Source: Actinoplanes xinjiangensis
GTDB taxonomy: Bacteria > Actinomycetota > Actinomycetes > Mycobacteriales > Micromonosporaceae
Reading direction: 5' to 3'
DNA length: 56,398 nt
Assembly: GCF_003148685.1 (NCBI RefSeq)
Contig: NZ_QGGR01000044.1
Span: forward strand, 1-56,398
The position numbers were made by a program, and so were the translations under genes. Below the pieces are notes generated by a model. That model was not told the DNA's origin. It saw only the letters and a program-made list of their open reading frames with translations, and made no database searches. Below, in pieces: positions 17,099 through 25,609 of this stretch (its first letter is position 1; the number at the start of each line of letters is the position of its first letter).

Positions 17099-17237
17099 GG
17101 ATCCATTCAGTCGTAACCCATCGATTTTGACAACCGTACGTATCGGCGCACTGACCGTTCGTGACCAGGTTGGCACTAACCCCGAAGAACCTGCGCATTT
17201 CCCTCAGCTGGGCGCTCCGCAGGCCGACTGCAACCAC

Positions 17238-19490
17238 GTGCTCGCCACCCAGCAACTGACGGAGTTCCTCGCCGTCGTAGCCGACCGTCCCGACGAGGCT
17301 GCCGCCCAGCATGCCGCCGTCGAATGCGCGTCGCGTGCCCTTGGAGCCGATCTCGCGGTGCTGACCGTCGACGGCGGGATAGCCGCCGCGATCGGTCTCC
17401 CGGCGGACGAGATCCCGGTCTACGCGCTCACCGCCGGCTACCACGTCGGCCGGCCGGCGACGCTGCGCATCGGGGAGACGGTCTACTCGCTCGTGGTGGC
17501 CCCGCTGGGCGGTGCGTCCTCCGGGATGCTGGTGCTCGGCCGCCGGTCCGGTGACTTCACCGACGAGGAGGTGTGCCTGCTCCGTGGCATGGCCCGGGTC
17601 CTGGAGCTGAGCCTGCAGGCCCTCCACCTGGTCGAGTCGGAGCGGCGCCAGGCCGAGGAGAACCACCGTCTGATCGACTCGTTGCAGCGCCGTCAGCGGC
17701 TCTTCGACGAACTGAGCACGGTGCAGCGGGCGATCGCCCGGCGCGAGCCGCTGCGCCGGATCCTGGACCGGGTCACCGCCGGCGTCGCCGAGCTGCTGAA
17801 CGTCGACATCGCCGGCCTGACCGTGCTGGAGGGCGACGAGCCGGGCCGGATGAGCCTGATCTCCGGGGCCGGCATCCCGGACGAGGTGCTGGCCCGGATG
17901 CAGCGGATCCCGGTCACCTCCCTCGGGGTCGCCGGGCTCGCGATCATGGGCGACGAGCTGGTCGCCGTGGACGACTACGCCGACTCGCCGATCGCCGTAC
18001 CCGACATCGTGGCGACCCGGATGAGAAGCGTGATGGCGGTACCGGTGCACGAGAACGGCGTCGTGGTCGGTGCCATGTTCGCCGGCTCGCACACCGAGCC
18101 GCGGGCCTGGGACAAGGCGTCGCAGGAGATGCTGCTGGCCTTCGCCGAGCACGCCGGGCTGGCCGTCGCCGACGCACGGACCCTGCGCGAGATGAACGCG
18201 TCGTTCCACGACGCCCTGACCGGGCTGGCCAGCCGCTCGCTGTTCGTCACCCGGATGGAGAACACCCTCGCGGCGGACCGTCCCGGTGGGGTCGCGGCGC
18301 TGCTGATCGGCCTGGACCGGTTCAAGATGATCAACGACTCGCTCGGGCACACCGCCGGCGACCGGCTGCTGGCCCTGGTCGCCGACCGGCTCCGGGACTG
18401 CCTGCGTACCGACGACACCGCGGCCCGGCTGGGCGGGGACGAGTTCGCCGTACTGCTGCCGGAGACCGGTTCGATGGAGGCCGCCATGCCGGTGGCTCGC
18501 CGCATCGTGTCGGCGATGCGTGACCCGTTCGATCTGGACGGCCGCGAGACGTACGTGACCTGCAGCATCGGGCTGGCCTTCAGCGGGCCCGGCGAACTCG
18601 ACGCCCAGGAGATGCTGGTCCGCTCCGACCTGGCCCTGTTCGAGGCCAAGAAGAAGGGCAAGGACCAGTACGCGGTCTTCGAGCCCTCGATGCGCGAGTC
18701 GTTCCAGAGGCACCTCGAGATGGAGGCCGATCTGCGCCGGGCCGTGCTGCGGCACGAGTTCCAGCTGCGGTTCCAGCCGATCGTACGGCTGGCCACCGGC
18801 GAGATCTCCGGCCTGGAGGCGCTGGTCCGGTGGCAGCACCCGGAACGCGGGATGATCCCGCCGCTGGACTTCATCCCGCTGGCCGAGGAGACCGGGATGA
18901 TCGTCCCGATCGGCGAGTGGGTGCTGCGCGAGGCGTGCCGCCAGGCCGCCCGGTGGAACGCCAAGCGCAACGAGGCGCAGTGGCTGACGGTGAGCGTCAA
19001 CCTGTCGGCGGTGCAGCTGGACCGGGCCGACCTGCCGGACGTGGTGAACACCGCACTGACCGACAGCGGGCTGCCGGCGCACCGCCTGGTCATCGAGCTG
19101 ACCGAGTCCCTGCTGGTGGACCACCGCCAGGAGACACTGGAGCGCCTGCACGCGATCAAGGCCCTGGGCGTACGGCTGGCGATCGACGACTTCGGCACCG
19201 GCTACTCGTCGCTGGCCTACCTGCGCCGGTTCCCGGTCGACATCATCAAGATCGACAAGTCGTTCGTGGACGACGTCGGTGACGTGCCGGCCGCCGCGGC
19301 CCTGACACTCGGCATCATCCAGCTCGGCCAGGCCCTGCAGTTGTCGACGGTCGCCGAGGGCATCGAGGACGCCGGGCAGCTCAGTGAACTGGCCGACGGC
19401 AACTGCGAGCTGGGCCAGGGCTACTACTTCGCCGAACCGCTGACCACCGACGCGATGCAGGAGCTGCTGTTCCCGGCCGACAAGCAGTAG
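17238..19490 (+). CDS. GAF-GGDEF-EAL bifunctional cyclic-di-GMP enzyme
   Basis: About 750 aa from this start. The first 160 residues form a GAF-like sensory region, then a helix (SERRQAEENHRLIDSLQRR) and a second GAF domain at about 170-320. GGDEF follows with intact LGGDEF at about 398-403 and EAL with EALVRWQHPERG near 527, NLSAVQL, ELTESLL and DDFGTGYSSLAYL near 650. Both catalytic motifs look intact, so it could make and break c-di-GMP. It seems cytoplasmic. The start is uncertain: GTG 17238 avoids overlap with the divergent permease, while GTG 16998 would extend the protein by 80 aa into it. Confidence 0.85.
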   Translation: MLATQQLTEFLAVVADRPDEAAAQHAAVECASRALGADLAVLTVDGGIAAAIGLPADEIPVYALTAGYHVGRPATLRIGETVYSLVVAPLGGASSGMLVLGRRSGDFTDEEVCLLRGMARVLELSLQALHLVESERRQAEENHRLIDSLQRRQRLFDELSTVQRAIARREPLRRILDRVTAGVAELLNVDIAGLTVLEGDEPGRMSLISGAGIPDEVLARMQRIPVTSLGVAGLAIMGDELVAVDDYADSPIAVPDIVATRMRSVMAVPVHENGVVVGAMFAGSHTEPRAWDKASQEMLLAFAEHAGLAVADARTLREMNASFHDALTGLASRSLFVTRMENTLAADRPGGVAALLIGLDRFKMINDSLGHTAGDRLLALVADRLRDCLRTDDTAARLGGDEFAVLLPETGSMEAAMPVARRIVSAMRDPFDLDGRETYVTCSIGLAFSGPGELDAQEMLVRSDLALFEAKKKGKDQYAVFEPSMRESFQRHLEMEADLRRAVLRHEFQLRFQPIVRLATGEISGLEALVRWQHPERGMIPPLDFIPLAEETGMIVPIGEWVLREACRQAARWNAKRNEAQWLTVSVNLSAVQLDRADLPDVVNTALTDSGLPAHRLVIELTESLLVDHRQETLERLHAIKALGVRLAIDDFGTGYSSLAYLRRFPVDIIKIDKSFVDDVGDVPAAAALTLGIIQLGQALQLSTVAEGIEDAGQLSELADGNCELGQGYYFAEPLTTDAMQELLFPADKQ

Positions 19491-19550
19491 ACCGGCCCAC
19501 GACGACTGCGGTTCCCTTCGGGTTCACGTACGGGGTCGACGGTGGTCCGC

Positions 19551-20612
19551 ATGGACGTTCTGCTGACCGTCGTGGTGCCGGTGTACGGGGTCGAGGGCTA
19601 TCTCCACCAGTGCCTCGACTCGATCCGTGCCGGACTGACCCCGGAGGAGAACGCGTCGGTCGAGGTCATCGCGGTCGACGACGCCTCGCCGGACACCTGT
19701 GGCGCGATGCTGGACGCGTACGCCGCCCGTCACGGTGGCCTGCGCGTCCTGCACCTGAGTGACAACGTCGGTCTCGGCCCGGCCCGTAACGCCGGTCTGG
19801 CGGAGGCCCGTGGCCGGTACGTCTGGTTCGTCGACAGCGACGACCTGCTGCCGGCCGGCTCGGTCCGTGCGGTCCTGGACCGGCTCCGGGCGACCGAACC
19901 GGACGTGCTGCTCATCGACCATCTGCGGATGCACGACGACGGCCGGCTGCAGACCGACGCGAGTTCGGTGCTGCTGGACGGTGCGCCCGACCTGAGCCGG
20001 CTGATCGGCCTGCAGCACACCGCGTGGAACCGGATCCTGCGCCGGGAGTTCCTCGACAAGCACGACCTGCGGTTCCCGGCCGGCTGGTACGAGGACGTGC
20101 CGTTCAGCAACCCGGTCCTGATCGCCGCCGAGCATCTCGACGTGCTGAACCGGGTCTGCTACCACTACCGCATCGGCCGGGCCGGCGCGATCACCGCGAC
20201 CCGCAGTGACCGGCACTTCGAGGCGTTCGGCCAGTGGGACCGCTTCTACGCCTGGCTGGACGGTGCCGGCGCCGCTCCCGCGCTGCGCGTGCGCGTCTTC
20301 ACCCTGATGATCAGCCACCTGCTCGTCGTCGCCGGCAACGAGAACCGGATGCACCCGAGCCGTCGTCGCGCGTTCTTCAGGGAGATCGCCGCGCTGTACC
20401 GGCGGCACCGCCCGGCCGGCTATCTGCCACCGGCCGGCGCCGCGGGGCTCAAGCACCGCCTGGTCGCGGCGAACAGCTACACCCTGTACGCGGCCCTGCG
20501 TGCCGGCTACCGGGTGGCCGGCCTGCGCCGTCGGGGCACCCAACGGACACCTGCGGTTTCCCGGGACATCCCCTCGCCGCCACAGCGGGTCAAGACCACC
20601 TCCATACCTTGA
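19551..20612 (+). CDS. Family 2 glycosyltransferase
   Basis: 353 aa. GT-A fold of the GT2 type: TVVVPVYGVEGYLHQCLDSI at the start, VIAVDDASPD, NVGLGPARNAGLAEARG, metal-binding VDSDD near residue 100, and WYEDVPF with the ED acid/base motif near 180. The second half is helical and basic, like teichoic-acid and capsule polymerases. Cytoplasmic, probably membrane-associated. It lies four bases before pseH and is co-directional with pseI, so it may use CMP-pseudaminate or build its acceptor glycan. The ATG at 19551 was chosen over a GTG nine bases upstream. Confidence 0.85.
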   Translation: MDVLLTVVVPVYGVEGYLHQCLDSIRAGLTPEENASVEVIAVDDASPDTCGAMLDAYAARHGGLRVLHLSDNVGLGPARNAGLAEARGRYVWFVDSDDLLPAGSVRAVLDRLRATEPDVLLIDHLRMHDDGRLQTDASSVLLDGAPDLSRLIGLQHTAWNRILRREFLDKHDLRFPAGWYEDVPFSNPVLIAAEHLDVLNRVCYHYRIGRAGAITATRSDRHFEAFGQWDRFYAWLDGAGAAPALRVRVFTLMISHLLVVAGNENRMHPSRRRAFFREIAALYRRHRPAGYLPPAGAAGLKHRLVAANSYTLYAALRAGYRVAGLRRRGTQRTPAVSRDIPSPPQRVKTTSIP

Positions 20613-20616
20613 CGGC

Positions 20617-21066
20617 GTGCTCCGACCCGCCCGCGACTCAGACCGTGACCTGGTCCTCCCCTGGCGCAACCACCCGTCGGTGCGTGCCGTCAGCCTGACC
20701 ACGCACGAGATCCAGCCCCACGAACACGCCGCCTGGTGGGCCCGGCGCAGCGGCGACGTCCTGATCTACGAGGAGGACGGCGTCCCGGCCGGAGTGGTCG
20801 TCTTCAGTGGTTCCACCTGGTCGTTCTACCTCGACGTCGAGGGGCTCGGCCGGCGCCTCCTGCCCGCGTGGATGCGGCTGGAGAAGGAGGCCGTCGAGCA
20901 CGCTTTCGGCCCGCTCGGCCTCGACACCCTCGGCGGCGAGACGCTCGCCGACAACCACCAGGTCCTCGCGCTGCACCGGCGGTTCGGGTTCCGCGAGACA
21001 CGCAGATACGAACGGCTCGTCGACGGGGTGCCGAAGACGGTCGTCTGGACGGAGAGAAGCAGATGA
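20617..21066 (+). CDS. pseH: GNAT acetyltransferase, PseH-like
   Basis: 149 aa GNAT domain. The opening LRPARDSDRDLVLPWRNHPSV is typical of PseH/RimJ-type enzymes, and the end NHQVLALHRRFGFRETRRYE is the usual acetyl-CoA-binding C-terminal motif. PseH acetylates the C4 amine of UDP-4-amino-4,6-dideoxy-N-acetyl-altrosamine. The role is supported by coupling: the stop overlaps the pseI ATG, and the other four pse genes are in the same window. GTG start four bases after the glycosyltransferase stop. A different acyl donor is possible, given the acyl operon nearby. Confidence 0.75.
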   Translation: MLRPARDSDRDLVLPWRNHPSVRAVSLTTHEIQPHEHAAWWARRSGDVLIYEEDGVPAGVVVFSGSTWSFYLDVEGLGRRLLPAWMRLEKEAVEHAFGPLGLDTLGGETLADNHQVLALHRRFGFRETRRYERLVDGVPKTVVWTERSR

Positions 21067-22079
21067 GCAGCAGGAAGCCGTACATCGTCGCGGAGATGTC
21101 GGGTAACCACAACGGTTCGCTGGACCGGGCGCTGGCCCTGGTCGACGCCGCGGCCGACGCCGGTGCCGACGCCATCAAGATCCAGACGTACACCGCGGAC
21201 ACGATGACCGTGGACGTGAAGCACCCGCGGTTCCAGATCTCCGCCGGGCACGACCTGTGGGGCGGCGACTACCTCTTTCAGCTCTTCGAGCGGGCGCACA
21301 CCCCGTGGGACTGGCACGGCCCGATCTTCGACCGGGCCCGGGAGCGGGGCATCACGCCGTTCTCCAGCCCGTTCGACCGGACCGCTGTCGAGCTGCTGGA
21401 GAAGCTGGACGCACCGATGTACAAGATCGCGTCCTCGGAGATCACCGACCTGCCACTGATCCGGCTGGCCGCCTCGACCGGCAAGCCGATGATCATCTCC
21501 ACCGGCATGGCCACGCTCCGCGAGATCACCGCCGCGGTCGAGGCCGCCCAGGGTGCCGGCGCCACCGACGTCACCGTGCTGAGCTGCACCGCCTCGTACC
21601 CGGCCCCGCCGGAGGAGACCAACCTGCGACGTATCCCGGTGCTGGCCGAGGCGCTGCGGCTCCCGATCGGCCTGAGCGACCACACCATGGGCATCGGGGT
21701 GCCGATCGCCGCCGTCGCCTACGGGGCGGTCCTGATCGAGAAGCACTTCACCCTCGACCGGGCCGACGGCGGCGTGGACTCCGCCTTCTCACTCGACCAG
21801 GCCGAGCTGAAGCTGCTGGTCACCGAGTCGGAGCGGGCCTGGCAGGCACTCGGCACCACGGCGATCGGGCCGACCGACGCGGAGCGGGAGAGCCTGCGGT
21901 TCCGGCGTTCGCTCTACGTCGTCACCGACGTGCGAGCCGGCGACCCGGTCACCGGGGAGAACGTGCGCTCGATCCGGCCGACGGGCGGGCTCGAACCCGA
22001 CCTGATCGGCACCGTGCTGGGGCGCACCTTCACCTCCGACGCCGCCAAGGGCACCCCGCTGACCTGGGATCTGATCTAG
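21063..22079 (+). CDS. pseI: Pseudaminic acid synthase
   Basis: 338 aa, NeuB-type TIM barrel followed by a C-terminal SAF/antifreeze-like domain (from about 275: RSLYVVTDVRAGDPVTGENV). The N-terminal motif IVAEMSGNHNGSLDRALAL and DAIKIQTYT fit PseI better than sialic acid NeuB. It condenses 2,4-diacetamido-2,4,6-trideoxy-altrose with phosphoenolpyruvate to give pseudaminic acid in the cytosol. ATGA overlap with pseH. Its 3' end is only eight bases from the convergent gene B1, without a visible terminator. Confidence 0.9.
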   Translation: MSSRKPYIVAEMSGNHNGSLDRALALVDAAADAGADAIKIQTYTADTMTVDVKHPRFQISAGHDLWGGDYLFQLFERAHTPWDWHGPIFDRARERGITPFSSPFDRTAVELLEKLDAPMYKIASSEITDLPLIRLAASTGKPMIISTGMATLREITAAVEAAQGAGATDVTVLSCTASYPAPPEETNLRRIPVLAEALRLPIGLSDHTMGIGVPIAAVAYGAVLIEKHFTLDRADGGVDSAFSLDQAELKLLVTESERAWQALGTTAIGPTDAERESLRFRRSLYVVTDVRAGDPVTGENVRSIRPTGGLEPDLIGTVLGRTFTSDAAKGTPLTWDLI

Positions 22080-22087
22080 AAGAGCGG

Positions 22088-23788
22088 TTACTTCCGGACC
22101 ATCTTGTACGCCCGTTTCGCCAGCATCAGCCCGCGACCGCCCCACCCGCGCCGGAGGAGTTGCAGCTCCCAGTCCATCCGGCTGAGTTGGGCGTCGCGGG
22201 ACTGGATGATCCGCTCGGTCCACTCCATCATCGCCAGCAGGTGACTCGCCTGGTACCGCTGCCGCCAGAGCGCCTCGGCGAGCTGGTGGTAGCCGGCCAC
22301 GTCGACCGGCGCGGAACCGGGCTGCACCGACCGCAGGGCGAGCCGGTGCGCCTGCCGCCCGGCACGGTCCAGACCGAACTCGGCTCCGTCGATCGTCACC
22401 TGGAGGTCCACCGCGGCCCGGAGTTCCTCGTCGGCGAGGCTGCGGCCGGCCATCCCGACCAGGATCGCGGCCAGGTCGGCGGCGCTCGCGGTGATCGGCC
22501 ACGGATGCGGGCGGCCCCCGGTGGTCAGCCGGACCGCGAACTGCCACAGCGCCCGGACCAGCACGATCTGCGCGGGCAGGGCGGTGGCCGGCTCCCAGCG
22601 GGCGGACAGCACCGTCGGCCCGTCCCCGGTCACCGCGATGTCGGAGAGGTCGGCGAGCGCCTCCGGGCCGCTGATCGGGCCGGTGCCGAGCCAGGACTCG
22701 TACCCGGTGATCTCCTGCCGCAGACCGCGCACGTCGGCGGCCGCGCACAGCTCCAGCAGCCGCGCCTCCAACCGGTAGCCGGCGACCGGCCGGACCACCC
22801 GGACCCGGCGCAGGCCTTCGACCTCTCGCGACGATGCGGCCGGTGACAGCGTCACGGGACCGTCCGCGCCGACGGCGTAGACGCCGTTCACGTCGGCGGC
22901 CAGCACGTCCGGCAGGGCCGGGGGCAGGCCCGCGGCTCCGGGGGTGGAGGCGATGACCAGCCACCCACCGGCGACCGTGTCCTCGGCACCGGCCCGCAGC
23001 GCACGGCTGACCAGCTCGCGCGGATCGGCGAGCACCGGGCGGCCCCGGAAGGCGGTGGTGTAGGCCTGCGCGAGGACGGTCTCCAGCCACGGCCGTAGCG
23101 GCGACGCGACATCGCCGAGCGTCTCACCCCCGATGAGTACGGCCGGAGCGGACGGCTCCGGGAAGGCGGCGTAGGTGGTGGCGGTGGTCAGGCCGAATCC
23201 GGCGAGCCGGCTGGTCAGCTGGGCACGCGACGCCGGGTCGGCGGTGGCCGCGGACCACGCGGCATCGTCGCGGAACCGGGCGCCCGGGTCGAGGCGGACC
23301 GTGTGGTGGGCGCCGAGCTGGTTGTCGTGCATCAGGACGAGGGTGCCGTCCGGGCGGACCGCCCCGGCGAGGCGCCGCAGCAGATCGTCGGCGGAGAGCT
23401 GGTCGCCCTCGGCGGAGTTCAGGCGCTGGAGTCCGTCGACGGCGACCACCAGGTCGTACCCGGACGTCAGGTCGATCTTGCCGAAGGTCCCGGACCGGAC
23501 GGTGATCGTGGGATGGGCACGGGCGGCGGCCTCCGCGTCGGTGCCGGAGCGCAGCACCCAGGTCACGTCCGCGCCACCGGCTGCCAGAGCGGCTACCAGC
23601 CCGGCGGGGTGTGGGCCGGCGACCAGCACGCTGCGGCCCGGGCCGCCCAGCTCGACGATCAGGTGGTCGAGCAGTGGACTGTCACGTCCGGGCCGATCGC
23701 TCCAGGCGAACATCTCGCCCCCGGAGCGGGTCAGGTTGGTCAGCGGCGCGGCGGTGGGCGCCTCGGCCGGGTCCGGACGGTTCGGCAT
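22088..23788 (-). CDS. Module protein B1: degenerate methyltransferase-like glycan protein
   Basis: 566 aa. Residues 40-190 look like a class I SAM-methyltransferase fold: SVLVAGPHPAGL where GxGxG is expected, then YDLVVAVDGLQRL and RPDGTLVLMHDNQLG. The glycine-rich loop is not canonical, so activity is doubtful. The middle is mixed alpha/beta; the C-terminus is helical and basic (LMLAKRAYKMVRK), suggesting membrane contact. Clearly homologous along its length to B2 (40944-42527), including AGPH and the basic tail. Coupled to A1 by ATGA overlap. No known family recognised. Likely role in the pseudaminate-containing glycan (inference). Confidence 0.65.
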   Translation of the reverse strand: MPNRPDPAEAPTAAPLTNLTRSGGEMFAWSDRPGRDSPLLDHLIVELGGPGRSVLVAGPHPAGLVAALAAGGADVTWVLRSGTDAEAAARAHPTITVRSGTFGKIDLTSGYDLVVAVDGLQRLNSAEGDQLSADDLLRRLAGAVRPDGTLVLMHDNQLGAHHTVRLDPGARFRDDAAWSAATADPASRAQLTSRLAGFGLTTATTYAAFPEPSAPAVLIGGETLGDVASPLRPWLETVLAQAYTTAFRGRPVLADPRELVSRALRAGAEDTVAGGWLVIASTPGAAGLPPALPDVLAADVNGVYAVGADGPVTLSPAASSREVEGLRRVRVVRPVAGYRLEARLLELCAAADVRGLRQEITGYESWLGTGPISGPEALADLSDIAVTGDGPTVLSARWEPATALPAQIVLVRALWQFAVRLTTGGRPHPWPITASAADLAAILVGMAGRSLADEELRAAVDLQVTIDGAEFGLDRAGRQAHRLALRSVQPGSAPVDVAGYHQLAEALWRQRYQASHLLAMMEWTERIIQSRDAQLSRMDWELQLLRRGWGGRGLMLAKRAYKMVRK

Positions 23789-24615
23789 CACACGTACCCC
23801 TCTTTCGGCCAGCCCAGCAGCTTGCGCAGCTCGTCGGGGCGGGCCAGTTCGTCGGCGCCCAGCTGGATCCGGGCGAGGCGGTGGCAGGTCGCGAAGTCGG
23901 TCTCCCGGCCGTAGAGCTCCGGCCACTGGCGGTGCAGGCGGGGTTCGCCGCCGAAGGTCATGTCGGCGTTGTCCAGGACCATCGGATCGCCGTAGACGGC
24001 CGCCTCCCGCCCGGCGAGCAGGCCGTACCAGATGGCGCTGCACAGCCGGTTGGAGACGACCCGGCGGTGCCGGCGCAGCTCGGTGAGCTGGTCGTCGAGG
24101 AAGCCGCGGTGGTGGTCGCGCCACCAGAAACCGCGGTAGCCGTGGCAGATGACCCGGAACCCGGCCCGCTGGTAGAGCTGCCGCACGGGACGCATGCGGT
24201 ATTCGTTCCAGTACAGGCAGGCGGTGATCGGGCCGGTCTCGCTCGCCTGGACCTCGTCGATCAGGCGCTGGTGGTCGCCGTGCACCTGCTGCCCCTCCCA
24301 GCCGTGGAAGGGGTAGAAGATGGTCCCCTCGCCCGGTTCGGTGGACGGCGGCGTCATCTCGACCAGGTAGGCGAACGGGGCACCGACCACGGCCACGTTG
24401 CGCCGGCCCTGCGACCAGGAACGGCGCCGGGTCTCGCCGGACCAGACCAGCAGGCGGGCGCCGGGGACGTACGGCGTGCCGGGTGCCAGCCCGTCCCCGA
24501 TGTTCCAGCCGTGCTGGAGATATCCGTGGATGCGGGGCGGATGCAACGGCTCCGGCATCCCGCAGTAGCGGGCCAGGATGTGCGAGTGGCCGTAGTGGTG
24601 GTTGGCGTGGTGCAT
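23788..24615 (-). CDS. Module protein A1: putative glycan transferase, family not recognised
   Basis: 275 aa, soluble. It aligns end to end with A2 (40138-40947); more than half the residues look identical by eye. Shared blocks: MHH.NH.YGH.H at the N-terminus, GYLQHGWN, FHGWEGQQV.GDH.RLIDE, ETGPIT.CLYWNEY, CHGYRG, ELRRHRRV.SNRL, and VYGDPM. The SNRL...AI.YG..AG...VYGDPM stretch recalls the donor-binding half of GT-B capsule transferases, where a S/N-rich loop precedes VYG. The ATG at 24615 keeps the shared MHH start. Transcribed with B1, convergent to pseI. A nonulosonate transferase is my guess, not established. Confidence 0.65.
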   Translation of the reverse strand: MHHANHHYGHSHILARYCGMPEPLHPPRIHGYLQHGWNIGDGLAPGTPYVPGARLLVWSGETRRRSWSQGRRNVAVVGAPFAYLVEMTPPSTEPGEGTIFYPFHGWEGQQVHGDHQRLIDEVQASETGPITACLYWNEYRMRPVRQLYQRAGFRVICHGYRGFWWRDHHRGFLDDQLTELRRHRRVVSNRLCSAIWYGLLAGREAAVYGDPMVLDNADMTFGGEPRLHRQWPELYGRETDFATCHRLARIQLGADELARPDELRKLLGWPKEGYV

Positions 24616-24908
24616 CGTCTTCCGCTCCGTCCGCGTGCGGAGCCGCACGTTATCAGCCTTTCCTACGGCAAACCGGGTTGTTTTGTACCCTTATGAAGGC
24701 AATGCCGCCACCACACCATCGGGAAGTCACCACCTCGACAACCAGAATTCAGGCGCGCGCCTCACCCCGGCCGACGAGCACTTCTCAAGATCATGTTCTA
24801 CAGTGGACGGACAGGACCGCTCTCCAGCAGGGGCGCCTGGACCCGGCCGGGGTGGACGCCGCCACGTCCCCCCGGCCGGCCGCCCAGCAGTGGGCTAACG
24901 TCCCGGTG

Positions 24909-25253
24909 ATGGATCTCGACGTGCATCCCGCCGACCTGGCCGCCGTCGCCGCCGGTGGCGTGCTCGGCGCCCTGGCCCGCTTCGGCATCGCGACCGCCTG
25001 GCCGCACGGGTCCGGCGGCTTCCCCTGGTCCACCTGGGTGATCAACGTGTCCGGTTGTTTCCTGATCGGGGTCCTCTACACCCGGATCCGGGGCCGGATT
25101 CCACGCCTGCTGCTCGGCACCGGGTTCCTCGGCGGCTACACCACCTTCTCCACCGCGATCGCCGAGGTCTCCCGGGCCGGGTTCGTCTATCCGGCCGCCA
25201 CTCTGATCGGCGCCGTCGTGGCGGTCGCGGCCGGAACCGCCGTGGCCCGATGA
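24909..25253 (+). CDS. crcB: Fluoride channel subunit FluC/CrcB, first copy
   Basis: 114 aa with four transmembrane helices. Family marks: GGVLGALARFG, the conserved Asn in INVSGCFLIG, and GGYTTFSTAIAEV with the Phe/Ser/Thr pore motif. FluC channels export F- as dual-topology dimers. The next gene is a second FluC with ATGA overlap; paired genes usually make an antiparallel heterodimer. The ATG at 24909 follows a weak site. I looked for a crcB-motif fluoride riboswitch in the roughly 290-base upstream gap and saw none. Confidence 0.9.
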   Translation: MDLDVHPADLAAVAAGGVLGALARFGIATAWPHGSGGFPWSTWVINVSGCFLIGVLYTRIRGRIPRLLLGTGFLGGYTTFSTAIAEVSRAGFVYPAATLIGAVVAVAAGTAVAR

Positions 25254-25609
25254 CCGCGCTGCTCGTGGTCCTCGGTGCGGCGATCGGCGCGCCACTGCGG
25301 TTCCTGACCGACCGGGTGATGCAGGCCCGGTTCGGCACCGCCTTCCCCTGGGGCACGCTCACCGTCAACGTGGCCGGCTCGTTCGTCCTCGGGCTGGTCC
25401 TCGGGCTGCCGGTCGGCCCCGGCACGGTGGCGCTGCTCGGCACCGGCTTCTGCGGGGCGCTCACCACGTACTCGACGTTCAGCTGGGAGATCCTGGCCCT
25501 GTCCCGGCGCGGCGAGCTCCTGACCGCCACCGGGTACGCGGTGCTCAGCATCATCGCCGGAATGGGCGCCGCCGTGACCGGCGGCGCCCTGGGGCGACTG
25601 ATCAGCTGA
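25250..25609 (+). CDS. crcB: Fluoride channel subunit FluC/CrcB, second copy
   Basis: 119 aa with four hydrophobic helices. Motifs: GAAIGAPLRFLTDRV, TVNVAGSFVLGLVLG and GALTTYSTFSWEI, the last being the pore signature. It is distinct from the first copy rather than a recent duplicate, as expected for a heterodimer pair of opposite topology. Start overlaps the stop of the first copy. Its last eight bases overlap the 3' end of the convergent MMPL gene. Confidence 0.9.
   Translation: MTALLVVLGAAIGAPLRFLTDRVMQARFGTAFPWGTLTVNVAGSFVLGLVLGLPVGPGTVALLGTGFCGALTTYSTFSWEILALSRRGELLTATGYAVLSIIAGMGAAVTGGALGRLIS

Noticed and set aside
17098..17237. TTGACA at 17127 as promoter for the GGDEF-EAL gene
   Set aside because: No acceptable -10 at 16-18 bases; it may be chance.
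15360..19151. A 1263-codon minus-strand open frame opposite the GGDEF-EAL gene
   Set aside because: No recognisable domains, antisense to intact GGDEF and EAL motifs; a shadow frame.
24616..24908. Fluoride (crcB) riboswitch before the FluC pair
   Set aside because: The conserved crcB-motif blocks were not found; the gap shows only ordinary sequence and a short GC-rich stretch.
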